Part shown: positions 19,056 through 28,040 of the stretch, one piece after another
Layout of the letters: each line of letters begins with the position of its first letter
Numbering within the stretch: the stretch's first letter is position 1
Assembly: GCA_041391665.1 (NCBI GenBank)
Contig: JAWKNO010000003.1
Coordinates: forward strand, 248,001-312,000
Direction of reading: 5' to 3'
DNA from: Bacteroidia bacterium
GTDB taxonomy: Bacteria > Bacteroidota > Bacteroidia > J057
DNA length: 64,000 nucleotides
Translations under genes and position numbers: made by a program
The notes under the pieces: model-generated
What the model was told of the DNA's origin: nothing
The model's database searches: none
Seen by the model: the letters and a program-made list of their open reading frames with translations, nothing else

Positions 19056-20705
19056 TTAATCGGAATCGACCTTCACATCCCTGAACAGGAAAGGGTTGTC
19101 ACTGAGTCTTAATGCCTTGCCACTGGCAGTGGTCACATTCCGGAGAATAACCTCCCGGGTTCTGACAAAGGGAAACGTCTCGTGGTAAGAGCTATCCGTC
19201 ATTTGTGGATTGAAATTGGCAAAAATTGCGGGGCCCTGGTAATCTTCCGGATGATTGGAATCGTCGATTTGAAGATTTTCAATGCTGATACGTTCCGGCA
19301 TATAACAGGTGTAGCCAAAATCATGCTGCCCGGAATTAGAACCACCGATCAGGCTCGCCCTGACCGGTCTTCCGCCGGCAGGCACAAAAACGCAATTCCG
19401 GATAAAAAATTCACCTTGCCACGTACTGCCGTAATCGTCGCGGAGGTTGATGAGGTTTCTGCCGTAGATGGTGCAATTTTCGACGGTTAAGATACCGGTG
19501 CCAATGGCATTGATTCCCATATGTCCCAGCGTAGAGTTGCGGATGGCAGCATTTGCAACCCCCATATGTGCATCGAAGCGGGAAAAAGTACAATGGTCAT
19601 ACAGCAGGTTTTTGCAGTAGTTGGAACCCATGATTCCCCAGTACATATTGTCTTTGATATCATTGGTCTGGCTACAGTTCTCAAACGAGATATTAACCGC
19701 ACGGTTGATTAAAATGTCGTAACTCCCCATGGAGACGGGTCTCTGCGCCGAGCCGATGGTACTGTACGTTTTATGTCCGGTGAGGATGGTATTTTTCACC
19801 GTTACGTAGGCGCAGTCACTGATACGGATGAAGCCGCCATAGGGTGCCCCCTGATCTCCTTCACCGGTGATGCGATGCTCCAGCCCTTCTACCAGCACAT
19901 TGGAGCGGCGGATTGCGATATTTCGGCTATAATACGTGTATTTTGATTCTGCCTGGTTGGCGATGGTGGTAAAGCGCCCTCCGGTGATTGTCAGATTCTT
20001 CTCATCAATGGGAAGAGCGGTGATTTCCGTGATCTGGTCAAAGTCCCAGATGATTGGCGCGTCCATATCCACATGGCCGTTTTTATCTACGACAAAAATA
20101 TCTGTTTGCGGAGATCCGTTGTTTTGGTTTGGCCCGAAGCGGATATAGCGTTTTACGTTGGAATCAGCGACAGTGATCAGGCAGTTTGCCGGCAGTGAAG
20201 CGTTGATTTTCGGCTGATTTCTCTTCAGGGAAGCGATTCCCTCCAGGTTGAAAGGTTGCAGATTGGAACTGACGATAAAAACAGATGCATTGCGGTTTTG
20301 GACATCGGTATCGTCAATAATGAAAGCCGCTGTGCCGAAGTCGGTATCAGTCTGGATAACCGCTGTGCGTTCTTTTCGGCCAATATAGTATGTGGCTGCA
20401 TGGTCTGCTTTTACAGAAAGGCCGTGTTGGTTGGCGAAGGCGTGAGTTGCAGCGATCGCGTCTATGTCATCGGTTTTGCCATCACCGCTGGCACCGAAGT
20501 CGCTATAACGAACCCACCCTTTGTTTACAAATTTTCGATAATCCCTGAACGAAACATTTACCAGTAATTCCCCATTTTCATTTGTAGTCACATGGGTTTT
20601 TTCCCTGGAGGAAGTCATCACTACATTATCAGGCAGGCCCTGGACTTGCCCCTGTGTTGCCATTGCACAGGTCAAAAAGAAAAACAACAAGCTTAGGTAT
20701 TTCAT
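19056..20705 (-). CDS. Secreted right-handed parallel beta-helix protein (pectate-lyase-like)
   Basis: This 549-residue protein has a signal peptide (residues 1-19, ending MATQGQ). The N-terminal part contains SDFGASGDGKTDDIDAI, the standard start of glycoside-hydrolase-28/pectate-lyase-superfamily helices. About ten coils follow with repeating isoleucine/asparagine ladders (ITGGRFTTI, VTVKNTIL, ISFENCS, AAIRNSTLGHMGI, TVENCTIYGRNLI). The enzyme class cannot be decided from the sequence alone; it may be a polysaccharide lyase, a GH28-like hydrolase or a non-catalytic helix. Convergent with the DUF1501 gene. Confidence 0.8.
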   Translation of the reverse strand: MKYLSLLFFFLTCAMATQGQVQGLPDNVVMTSSREKTHVTTNENGELLVNVSFRDYRKFVNKGWVRYSDFGASGDGKTDDIDAIAATHAFANQHGLSVKADHAATYYIGRKERTAVIQTDTDFGTAAFIIDDTDVQNRNASVFIVSSNLQPFNLEGIASLKRNQPKINASLPANCLITVADSNVKRYIRFGPNQNNGSPQTDIFVVDKNGHVDMDAPIIWDFDQITEITALPIDEKNLTITGGRFTTIANQAESKYTYYSRNIAIRRSNVLVEGLEHRITGEGDQGAPYGGFIRISDCAYVTVKNTILTGHKTYSTIGSAQRPVSMGSYDILINRAVNISFENCSQTNDIKDNMYWGIMGSNYCKNLLYDHCTFSRFDAHMGVANAAIRNSTLGHMGINAIGTGILTVENCTIYGRNLINLRDDYGSTWQGEFFIRNCVFVPAGGRPVRASLIGGSNSGQHDFGYTCYMPERISIENLQIDDSNHPEDYQGPAIFANFNPQMTDSSYHETFPFVRTREVILRNVTTASGKALRLSDNPFLFRDVKVDSD

Positions 20706-20807
20706 TCTGAGGAGAGGTTAATAATCGTCAATGGGGAATAAGATAGACCAATATAACCTTTCTTGCAAAATATACTCATGGACCAATCCAATGTCTATTA
20801 ACATTCC

Positions 20808-21383
20808 TCACCAAAATCTCCACTTGTTCTTGCCCCGATTCTGATTCTTGTTCTTTTTATTTTTTATTTTCGTTTTTAACCTTTCCCTTCCGATTCCCAT
20901 CCTTAATTTTGCTAATTGTTGAACGTAATCCGATTTATCGAATTCAAATTGCCCTAAGGCAGAATAATCCCAGAGGGGTTTGACATCTTCACATGGATAT
21001 TTAATACTAAAGTCTGTCCACAACACCTTTTCGCCTTCAAGCTTAACCCGCATATACAGGGGGGAACAATATAGGTGTCTACACTGGCACTGTAAAATGA
21101 TCATTATATTGGAATCATAGGATTCTTCTATATAATTTTCACTGAGGTATTTACGTCGATCCCGACTAGCGTAATCTGAATACTCCAACATTTTCAGCAA
21201 ATCTTTAGAAGAACGATAACTATATGACTCTGTAATACGTTCCCTTTCAATATGTGAAAACAGAATGAGCTCGTAGTCTTGCACTATTTCAGTCAGCTCG
21301 GTATTATTAATTAAAATTTTAGCCTGCCTGAATAGATAGGTGCCTACATCTATTGTATCTATGACAAATTCCAGCTTGTCCAT
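20808..21383 (-). CDS. Uncharacterised protein with CxC...W-x-D-F pattern
   Basis: This 191-residue soluble protein has QCQCRHLYC (Cys pair plus Cys), then LWTDFSIK and WDYSALGQFEFDKSDY. This pattern recalls a widespread family of small uncharacterised bacterial proteins in which a C-x-C...C cluster is followed by W-x-D-F. The last 30 residues are almost all Lys, Arg and Asn. The coding sequence is AT-richer than its neighbours. It is isolated, 102 bases from the beta-helix gene and 191 bases from the SDR gene. Function unknown. Confidence 0.65.
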   Translation of the reverse strand: MDKLEFVIDTIDVGTYLFRQAKILINNTELTEIVQDYELILFSHIERERITESYSYRSSKDLLKMLEYSDYASRDRRKYLSENYIEESYDSNIMIILQCQCRHLYCSPLYMRVKLEGEKVLWTDFSIKYPCEDVKPLWDYSALGQFEFDKSDYVQQLAKLRMGIGRERLKTKIKNKKNKNQNRGKNKWRFW

Positions 21384-21574
21384 TTTAGTCTGCCTTTACT
21401 ACACGAATACAAAAAGCATGTAAATGCTAATTAGAATTCAACTATCATTCCATACTTACAAAATCACGTCTACGGGACTCAATAAAAATGGATTCATTTC
21501 ATAAAGGAATACTTCCTATTTCCGATTGCATTTTTGCAAAATAGCTGTTTATCAGGGTGGTTGGAGTTATTCTT

Positions 21575-22393
21575 TTATTTTCCTCCTTCGTTTTGACGGC
21601 TCATCCCATACATGATTTGTTTCATTACAAGGATCTTTCCCCATCTTGGCAATAATTGAAGTGAATAAACCAAAAATTTCGTCAGGTTTCCCGGAAATAC
21701 GGTTTTCTTTTTCCCCAGGGCTTTTAGAATTGGCACCCCCACCTGTTCAGGTGTTTGCGCCATTCCCATGTTCATATTGGCTCTTTTTGCAAAACCGCTA
21801 TACACGGGGCCGGGGGCAGCCGAAAGCACATCAATGCCAAAAGGTTTTAGTTCTATTGAAAGGGCCTCCGCCAGAGATTGAATATACGCCTTGGTAGCGG
21901 CATAATTGGCTGAATAGGGCACTCCCTGAAAGGCAACAATTGAGCTAAAGAGAATAATGCCGCCGCGCTTTTGCTGCTTAAATTTCTGAGCGAAATAATG
22001 GGTTAATTGCAATACCGATTCGCAATTGGTTCGCAACATATTTGTCTCCGCATGGACAGAAGTATCTAAAAACAAACCCGAACTCCCAAAACCTGCGGCA
22101 TTCACCAATAAGCCAATATTCAAATGTTGGGTTGCTTTAATTATCTCATCGATACCCCCTGATTGCGAAACATCTGAGGCAATGACAATAATCCTGACGG
22201 AATGTTTTGCCAAAATAGCTGATTCCACTTCTTTGAGTTTTTCGTAATTTCTTGCGACGATCACAAGGTTGAAGTTGCAAAAGGCCAGTTGCCGGGCTAT
22301 TTCCAGTCCGATGCCCGAAGATGCGCCGGTTACAACCGCCCATTCCCCGTATTTATGCTTTAATCTTTTTACTTCCTTCGCTGATAATTGCAT
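21575..22393 (-). CDS. Short-chain dehydrogenase/reductase
   Basis: This 272-residue protein has an SDR cofactor motif TGASSGIGLEIA (residues about 21-32), the NAAGFGSSG strand end and the catalytic Ser...YxxxK set (LFSSIVAF, YAATKAY). It is a classical SDR that likely uses NADP(H), because the residue after the second strand is Arg in VARNYEK. The family is often annotated as acyl- or ketoreductase; substrate unknown. It is 77 bases downstream of the Crp/Fnr regulator gene, which may control it. Confidence 0.88.
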   Translation of the reverse strand: MQLSAKEVKRLKHKYGEWAVVTGASSGIGLEIARQLAFCNFNLVIVARNYEKLKEVESAILAKHSVRIIVIASDVSQSGGIDEIIKATQHLNIGLLVNAAGFGSSGLFLDTSVHAETNMLRTNCESVLQLTHYFAQKFKQQKRGGIILFSSIVAFQGVPYSANYAATKAYIQSLAEALSIELKPFGIDVLSAAPGPVYSGFAKRANMNMGMAQTPEQVGVPILKALGKKKTVFPGNLTKFLVYSLQLLPRWGKILVMKQIMYGMSRQNEGGK

Positions 22394-22470
22394 GATGTAT
22401 CGGTGTTAATATTACCCTACAAAAATGCAAAGGCCTTCAGCTTCAAATCGTTAACAAATGTTTATACTTT

Positions 22471-23058
22471 TTAGGAAACCGATTTTTTTAACCGGCTTAA
22501 ATGAACAGAAGTAATGCCCAGATAAGAAGCGATCATATGTTGGGGAACGCGGTTGTGGATGTTGGGGAAAACCTGTGTAATGCTGTCGTACCGCTGTTTG
22601 GGCGTTCTTGCATACATATTTTTAATACGGTCATCCTGATAGATAAAATAAAACTCCGCAATCAGGCGCCCCAGTTTCTGGCCCTCAGTCAAATACTGAT
22701 ACCCCCATTCAATGGCTGACCGGGGAAGCACCACCACCTCAGTTTGTTCAACTGTCTGCAAGGTATAAAGTGAAGGTTTTTGGAGGATAAAACAGGAATA
22801 GTCCGCGATAAACTGATTTTCCAGGGCAAAATGCAGGGTATGTTCCACGCCTTTATTATCGGTGATGATTACGCGGATAAGACCTTGATTGATAAAGAAA
22901 ATTTCGTTTGGAATGGCCTCAGGCTGGCTCACAACCTCTTGCCGCTTAAACGTCTTTGAAAATGTCTGGCTGAGTAATTCGTTGAGTTCAGACTCCGAAA
23001 TACGAATCATTTGTTTGATTACGTGCCTGATTTGCTCCATTTCGTTCTGTAAATCCAT
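22471..23058 (-). CDS. Crp/Fnr-family transcription regulator
   Basis: This 195-residue protein has an N-terminal cyclic-nucleotide-binding fold (about residues 25-125: QEVVSQPEAIPNEIFFINQGLIRV). The C-terminal helix-turn-helix (VPQHMIASYLGITSVHLSRLKK) is typical of the Bacteroidota Crp-like group. There is no Fnr cysteine cluster and no clear cAMP-binding RxxS motif, so the ligand is unknown. It lies in the same orientation between DUF1593 upstream (17 bases) and the SDR downstream. Confidence 0.87.
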   Translation of the reverse strand: MDLQNEMEQIRHVIKQMIRISESELNELLSQTFSKTFKRQEVVSQPEAIPNEIFFINQGLIRVIITDNKGVEHTLHFALENQFIADYSCFILQKPSLYTLQTVEQTEVVVLPRSAIEWGYQYLTEGQKLGRLIAEFYFIYQDDRIKNMYARTPKQRYDSITQVFPNIHNRVPQHMIASYLGITSVHLSRLKKSVS

Positions 23059-23075
23059 TTATTGTCCACTTCTTA

Positions 23076-24554
23076 TCATGGGACTATTTTGATGATAATT
23101 CTTTTATAGCGTGATAAAGATGGGGTACCCTTGTCGCTGACTCTTAGGATGATGTGAATAGTTTCTTCTTTATCCACTTCAGGCGCTGTTCCATATACCA
23201 AATGAGCATTTTCGGGTTGCCCCAATTGAAACTCACCTTTATAGGTACCTGCTTCGAGGTAGGGAAACCACAGAAAACTAAGATTGTCGCCATCCGGATC
23301 ATGAGAATCCAACGCATCTAAACAAAATCCTTCACCAGATTTAACCGTTATTCTATCAGGATGTGTTAGGACAGGAACCGGCGGATGGTTGGCCTCTTCA
23401 AAAGATTGCGTGCACCAATCCATTCGAGCCGCAAAATCATGTTGAAAATCGTCTCTCCAACGCCATAAGGTCTCTTTATAACCAGTGAATGTTGTCGTAT
23501 CTTTTCTTACGGAACGTCCATATTCATTGGGAATATATGGTGAATAAACATCCACGGCATTTGTCCAGATGGGTCGTGTTTCTGGTGCAATTTCGACAAT
23601 GGAGCTTCCATCTTTGACTTTTGAAAAGTCAGGTTTGTAATATTCATAGCGACCACCCCAGCCGCCCCATTCCGGGTGTTCTGAATCATTTAATCCATTG
23701 GGGATTAAGGATAAAAACGAGGGTGTATCGCCTTCTACCCCCCAGGAAACATCCGGATAGACTTCACCAAGCGGTCCATGACCTTGTTGGATATGTCGCA
23801 ACAACCACGCATTGCTGATGGTGGTATTATCTATGCCTTTGATCACATGATTAATACCTGTCCAGGTCGCACTGCCATAATCATCACCAGGAGAAACGAT
23901 GTAAAATAATTTTGGGAAATTATTTCGAATCCAAATGCCACTATCATCCTGATCAGAAATGGTATAAACCCGCAATTTTGAAATTAGCTGTTCCGTTACT
24001 TTTTTACTCCTGGTAGTCTTAATTCTATGAAGCGCTTGTGCCAATGTGTTTGCACCACCCCAAACGGAGATCCACAAGGGTCTTTCATCGTCTTTTTCCA
24101 GTTCTTGGATTATCCAATCAGAACCTTCAGAATCCATCCCATCCCCTACGCCAGTCATTCCATATTTGGGCAATCCGCTTTTGACAAGATTTAATAGAAA
24201 TGTTTCCTCAGGAAAACCGTTCTCATGCAACAACAAATTAGCCTGTATTTTGCCATAAGCATGAAGAACTCTTTCGATAGACTTTGGATTAACTTCTGTT
24301 TGGTGCCAACAAGAAGTAGTTGCTACCAAACCCCTGATGTCCATTTGGTTGGCATATAACAATAGCCGAACTAAAGATTGCGTATCGTCAGGATCTGCTT
24401 CTATGTCGGAGAGAATAATAACCCTATTTTTAGCGTAAGTCTGCCCAAAACTTCTTTGAAAGGATATGGCCAACACAAGAAGTAAACAAAAGAAAGTTTT
24501 TCCTGCGCCGAAGCTAAATTCTGTTTTTTTAGGGATACGAAAATCTGGCACCAT
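23076..24554 (-). CDS. Secreted DUF1593 nucleoside-hydrolase-like protein
   Basis: This 492-residue protein has a hydrophobic export segment near residues 18-38. The domain starts with RVIILSDIEADPDDTQSLVR, the Asp-rich calcium-site signature of nucleoside-hydrolase-like folds. GVGDGMDSEGSDWI and WGGANTLAQALHR follow. The C-terminal 90 residues (PDRITVKSGEGFCLDALDSHDPDGD) form a beta-sandwich. DUF1593 proteins are found in polysaccharide-degrading Bacteroidota and are probably glycosidases, not nucleosidases. Confidence 0.85.
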   Translation of the reverse strand: MVPDFRIPKKTEFSFGAGKTFFCLLLVLAISFQRSFGQTYAKNRVIILSDIEADPDDTQSLVRLLLYANQMDIRGLVATTSCWHQTEVNPKSIERVLHAYGKIQANLLLHENGFPEETFLLNLVKSGLPKYGMTGVGDGMDSEGSDWIIQELEKDDERPLWISVWGGANTLAQALHRIKTTRSKKVTEQLISKLRVYTISDQDDSGIWIRNNFPKLFYIVSPGDDYGSATWTGINHVIKGIDNTTISNAWLLRHIQQGHGPLGEVYPDVSWGVEGDTPSFLSLIPNGLNDSEHPEWGGWGGRYEYYKPDFSKVKDGSSIVEIAPETRPIWTNAVDVYSPYIPNEYGRSVRKDTTTFTGYKETLWRWRDDFQHDFAARMDWCTQSFEEANHPPVPVLTHPDRITVKSGEGFCLDALDSHDPDGDNLSFLWFPYLEAGTYKGEFQLGQPENAHLVYGTAPEVDKEETIHIILRVSDKGTPSLSRYKRIIIKIVP

Positions 24555-24593
24555 ATTTTATCAGTTATTGATCAATGGGTTATTTTTCTTTGA

Positions 24594-25649
24594 TTATACA
24601 GCACTACCCTTTTTATCGGCATAAGCGGGTCTGCTTACCCATCTGATTTCATCTTGTCTGCGAACAACGGTCCACCAAAAAAAGAAAAGGGTGGTAGTAA
24701 CAATGGCTATGGTTAAAGTCCATTCCGGTAATGTCCCCCTTAAGTCAATCAACATGCCATCACCGGGGAAAATGCCAAAGCCAAACAGTGCGGGTATCCG
24801 AAACCAATAATAGCAGGAAACCGATGCAGCTGAAAATATTGGGATTAATACTTTTTTTTGTATAAATCTTTTCAAAACCAAAAATAAAGCACCTGTCACA
24901 ACCAGCCCCAACAAGGGATACTGGTAAATAGTAATAAACTGTAGAGGGTCAATAATCTTTGGATAATCAGGAACATGAAACCATCCCCAAACGAAGCCAG
25001 GAAAGCCGCCAACCATCAGGAATCCTGCTATTTGATGGTAATTTGTCTTTTCTGTTGACAAAGGGTGAATGCCCGGGGTTGTATCAGGACAGGGGGTGAC
25101 GCAGCGGTGACACAGGTCGCAATGTGCATTGGACAAGGAAATGCGGTTTTTTAAACCATATAGTTTTTCGACCGGGTGAACCGGGCATAAACCCGAACAC
25201 CAGGCGCTTTTCCATTCGTAAAAGAAGGAGGTTGTAATGGCAATTACGCCCAGCGAAATGATCAATATCGCCGTAGCCAATCCGTTGGTGTCGAAAATAG
25301 CATGGCGTAAGGGCACGATGATCAATAGAAAAATAACCGCTATCAGGTTTAGTTTGCCCGTTTGGGCCATCGTTAGTTTTTTCCTTTTTGAAAAACCCAT
25401 ATGCCTTGGGAACAAAGCAAATGACGCCATAGGGCAGATGTTCCGCCATACCCCTACCCCAACAACCAGCAGCAGCGGGGCAACGGGGATCAGGATATTC
25501 CAAAATAAGTGAATCCCGACAGTTGGGCGGAATATCAGATTAAAGAGGATAAAAACACCTGCAAACCAAATCGAAATTTGGGTTATCCTCCAGATTAGAA
25601 TTGAGCGCGGAGATAACAGATCTCCTGACTTTAAGTTGAAATGAGCCAT
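24594..25649 (-). CDS. Membrane-bound Fe-S protein (NapH/CcoG-like 4Fe-4S membrane protein)
   Basis: This 351-residue protein has about eight hydrophobic membrane segments. Conserved cysteines lie in WRNICPMASF, SAWCSGLCPVHPVEKLYG and CDLCHRCVTPCPD. The last fits a 4Fe-4S ferredoxin-like ligand set, and the CP motifs recall NapH/RdxA/CcoG electron carriers. It probably passes electrons across the inner membrane; partner unknown. A palindrome lies 2 bases before its start codon. Confidence 0.75.
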   Translation of the reverse strand: MAHFNLKSGDLLSPRSILIWRITQISIWFAGVFILFNLIFRPTVGIHLFWNILIPVAPLLLVVGVGVWRNICPMASFALFPRHMGFSKRKKLTMAQTGKLNLIAVIFLLIIVPLRHAIFDTNGLATAILIISLGVIAITTSFFYEWKSAWCSGLCPVHPVEKLYGLKNRISLSNAHCDLCHRCVTPCPDTTPGIHPLSTEKTNYHQIAGFLMVGGFPGFVWGWFHVPDYPKIIDPLQFITIYQYPLLGLVVTGALFLVLKRFIQKKVLIPIFSAASVSCYYWFRIPALFGFGIFPGDGMLIDLRGTLPEWTLTIAIVTTTLFFFWWTVVRRQDEIRWVSRPAYADKKGSAV

Positions 25650-25651
25650 CG

Positions 25652-25665
25652 TACCTACTTAGGTA
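25652..25665. promoter_or_regulatory. Palindromic operator-like site upstream of the Fe-S membrane protein
   Basis: TACCTA and TAGGTA form perfect 6-bp arms around a 2-base centre. On the minus strand the site ends 2 bases before the ATG, so a bound dimeric regulator would block initiation. No regulator gene of an obvious matching family adjoins it apart from the Crp/Fnr gene two genes downstream. Confidence 0.55.
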
Positions 25666-25814
25666 GTCAAGTTAGAAAAAAGGGGAGAATTTAAAACGAT
25701 TTTGTTGCAATTACCGGCGGGTTTGTATTTACAGTTTTGGATTTATGGCGTGAAGATTACCGTATGGGGAAACGGCTTTGTGTAGTACAAGGAATGTGGG
25801 GATATTTTTCTTCT

Positions 25815-26861
25815 TCAGCTTTTCCCCTTTCTCACGATTTTCACAATGCGGCTGTATATGATTTCCGCCAAATTCCAGTCGTAGCCATTAAAATTAGTTG
25901 TATTATTAAATTGAATAACAATTGTGTCGATGTCTTTGTGATACTTTGCAATACTCTGATAGCCAGGGAGCAGCCCCGTATGTTCGTACACATAAATCGA
26001 GGAATAGATTTCCTGTTCACCTTCCCTGAACACCGAACCATCATTTAATGCCCTCAGGAATATACCCACATCCTCTGCGGTAGCGAGCATTAAGCCTGTG
26101 TCTTCATTCTTAAAATCTGTCTCAACACCGACATAATAGCCGCTCATCACATCGTCTATATTCACTTCACCCAGCGAACCGAAAGTATGCTTCAGGCCGA
26201 GAGGGATCAAAATTTCTTCCCTGATATATTGCTGGTGGCTATAACCCAGCACTTTATCAATGAGGTCAGAAATCAACATATAGTTCGTATTTGAATAGCC
26301 ATAATCTTCCCCTGGCTCAAAGTCGGCGGGTAAATCCAGTGCGTATTCCAGTGTTTCTTGTTTGTTTTTGGGCGGGTTTGTCCAATAGTCCGGATGATCT
26401 ACAAAATTGGGGATGCCGCTCCGATGCTGTACCATCATCCTCAGGGTGATTTTTTCCGAATATTCAATTCGCCCTGCAAGTTCAGGAAAGTACTCCGCGA
26501 GTGTTTTATCCAAATCCAGACGTCCGTCTTTGACTAATTTTGTGGTAGCAACAGCGACATACAGCTTGGTAATGCTGGCAATCTTAAATAAGGCTTGCGG
26601 ATAAGCAGGGATCTTGTTTTTTCGGTCGTGCCAGCCTGCGGCATAAAACGCGGGTGGCTTCCCCGCCTGATCCACGTAAACAATCATCCCATCAAATCCA
26701 TGGCCAATGGCCTCATCCAGTTGTTCCTGAACCGTATCAGGAAGCGGTAAAATCCAGGCCTTTACCAAAATCCAGGGGACAAAGTACAAGGAGCCAATAC
26801 TTGCCGTAATAAATACGATTCTGAGAATTCCCCGTAAGGTAGGGGTAGGTTTTTTTTTCAT
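25815..26861 (-). CDS. Serine beta-lactamase-fold hydrolase (class C/PBP-like)
   Basis: This 348-residue protein has an N-terminal membrane segment (residues about 12-38). The serine-hydrolase motifs are S96-I-T-K99 (FKIASITKLYVAV), Y-S-N in EDYGYSNTNYM and HTG near the C-terminus (YEHTGLLPGYQS), the usual place of KTG/HTG. HRSGIPN is typical of the wider beta-lactamase/esterase class. Such proteins may be esterases, peptidases or true class C enzymes; the motifs do not separate these. It is 29 bases downstream of a B1 metallo-beta-lactamase gene on the same strand. Confidence 0.87.
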   Translation of the reverse strand: MKKKPTPTLRGILRIVFITASIGSLYFVPWILVKAWILPLPDTVQEQLDEAIGHGFDGMIVYVDQAGKPPAFYAAGWHDRKNKIPAYPQALFKIASITKLYVAVATTKLVKDGRLDLDKTLAEYFPELAGRIEYSEKITLRMMVQHRSGIPNFVDHPDYWTNPPKNKQETLEYALDLPADFEPGEDYGYSNTNYMLISDLIDKVLGYSHQQYIREEILIPLGLKHTFGSLGEVNIDDVMSGYYVGVETDFKNEDTGLMLATAEDVGIFLRALNDGSVFREGEQEIYSSIYVYEHTGLLPGYQSIAKYHKDIDTIVIQFNNTTNFNGYDWNLAEIIYSRIVKIVRKGKS

Positions 26862-26890
26862 AATGCCACACTATTTCAGAGCGTTAGCCT

Positions 26891-27628
26891 TTAATTAAAT
26901 AGCTCAATAGTATAATTTAACAAATCTGAACTGCCGGGATCACCATGGCCGGGAATAACTACTCTGACCTCTTCATACTTCGACTTTACGGCTTGAACGG
27001 TATTTGACCATTCGCCAGTATTTGCATCTCCTAAATATCCTTTATTTGCCCCTGATGCTTTAATCAAACACCCGCCAAACAGGACTTTTTCACCCGGAAA
27101 ATAAGCTACTATATTATCAATGGTATGCCCTTCGCCAAAAAATTCATTGATGACTTTTTCATCTCCGACTTTTAGTTCCAGACTTTTTTCAAATCCTCTT
27201 TGCGGAGTCTGCACATGATTTGATTTTGCCAATTCAATCGTCTTAATTGAGGCGTATGAAGGAATTTGCCTTTCATGAAAGGTATTTAATCCCCCCAGAC
27301 AATCATTATGAAAATGAGTAACAACGACACCGGTTACTTTGCAATCCAGGTTTTGCTCCACCCAATCCAATAATTCTCTGGATACACGATCATTAGTAGG
27401 AGTATCAAAAATTAAAGCTTCGTTATCGTCAATGACGATCATTCCATTGCAACTTACTTTACCAAAATCCTCTGTTGAGAGATAGGATATGTGTCGGAAA
27501 GTGTGGTTTGTCAGTTTTTCAACCCTCAGATCATCACTTTCATAAAGTGTAGTATTTTTCAGTGTCTTACAGCTATGAAAGCCTATAAACACGATTGCGA
27601 TAAGGGGGATTTTCAGGTTTATTTTCAT
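26891..27628 (-). CDS. Subclass B1 metallo-beta-lactamase
   Basis: This 245-residue protein is exported; start ATG 27628 begins MKINLKIPLIAIVF, ending at a possible lipobox Cys20. The frame runs on to 27805 but without an export signal. All B1 zinc ligands are visible: THFHNDC gives His105, His107 and Asp109 (BBL 116, 118, 120); EGHTIDNIVAYFP gives His168 (196); GGCLIK gives Cys187 (221) with Lys190 (224); VIPGHGD gives His228 (263). The Cys221 and Lys224 positions separate B1 from B2/B3. The HFHNDC form is closest to the CcrA-type HWHGDC. B1 enzymes hydrolyse penicillins, cephalosporins and carbapenems; activity here is predicted, not shown. No integron or IS flanks it. Confidence 0.9.
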   Translation of the reverse strand: MKINLKIPLIAIVFIGFHSCKTLKNTTLYESDDLRVEKLTNHTFRHISYLSTEDFGKVSCNGMIVIDDNEALIFDTPTNDRVSRELLDWVEQNLDCKVTGVVVTHFHNDCLGGLNTFHERQIPSYASIKTIELAKSNHVQTPQRGFEKSLELKVGDEKVINEFFGEGHTIDNIVAYFPGEKVLFGGCLIKASGANKGYLGDANTGEWSNTVQAVKSKYEEVRVVIPGHGDPGSSDLLNYTIELFN

Positions 27629-27831
27629 TTTTTGTTTCACGATTCGTCCTGGTTGATATACGAATTCATTACTTTTTTTTCTTGTTTTTCTGTTACAAAA
27701 AAGACGGGCTTCCTGCATCAGAAGAATCCCTTTGATTGCTTTTTGCGGTAGTAATAGCCTCATTGACCACAATATCAGTGCGAACGACTGTTCTCCGCGG
27801 AGCAAACATTTCCGGTTATCGGCTATTTAAA

Positions 27832-27924
27832 GCCATCAAGATAAAGAAAAAAGTGGAGTTTGAGGAATCCGTAATTTGAAGCGTGATAGATAGGTATTAC
27901 GTTGGGCATACCATGTGCCTGAAC
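27832..27924. repeat. Intergenic repeat, copy 1 (upstream of the metallo-beta-lactamase)
   Basis: The first 30 bases (27832-27861) are identical to 32456-32485. Shorter matches continue to a shared GCCTGAAC at the far end. Both copies lie upstream of minus-strand genes and read in the same direction. Confidence 0.8.
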
Positions 27925-27933
27925 GGAAAACAT

Positions 27934-27957
27934 AAGCCCCGGCTTGCGCCAGGGCTT
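27934..27957 (-). terminator. Probable terminator of the T9SS beta-propeller gene
   Basis: A 10-bp stem with one mismatch (AAGCCC...GGGCTT outer, GGC...GCC inner) has a 4-base loop. On the minus strand it is followed by TATGTTTT. It lies 84 bases past the stop of the large gene starting at 30821. Confidence 0.6.
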
Positions 27958-28040
27958 GTGAATATAGAATTTCGAGGACTAACTGCATGGATCAAAACTT
28001 GCCGTTGCCTCCGTACATGTCGTTGTTTCATGCGGTGAAC

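Noticed and set aside
27832..27924. Intergenic repeat as an integron attC site for the metallo-beta-lactamase
   Set aside because: The GTT- and AAC-type cores occur in the wrong order for attC, no integrase is present, and the second copy does not have matching cores.
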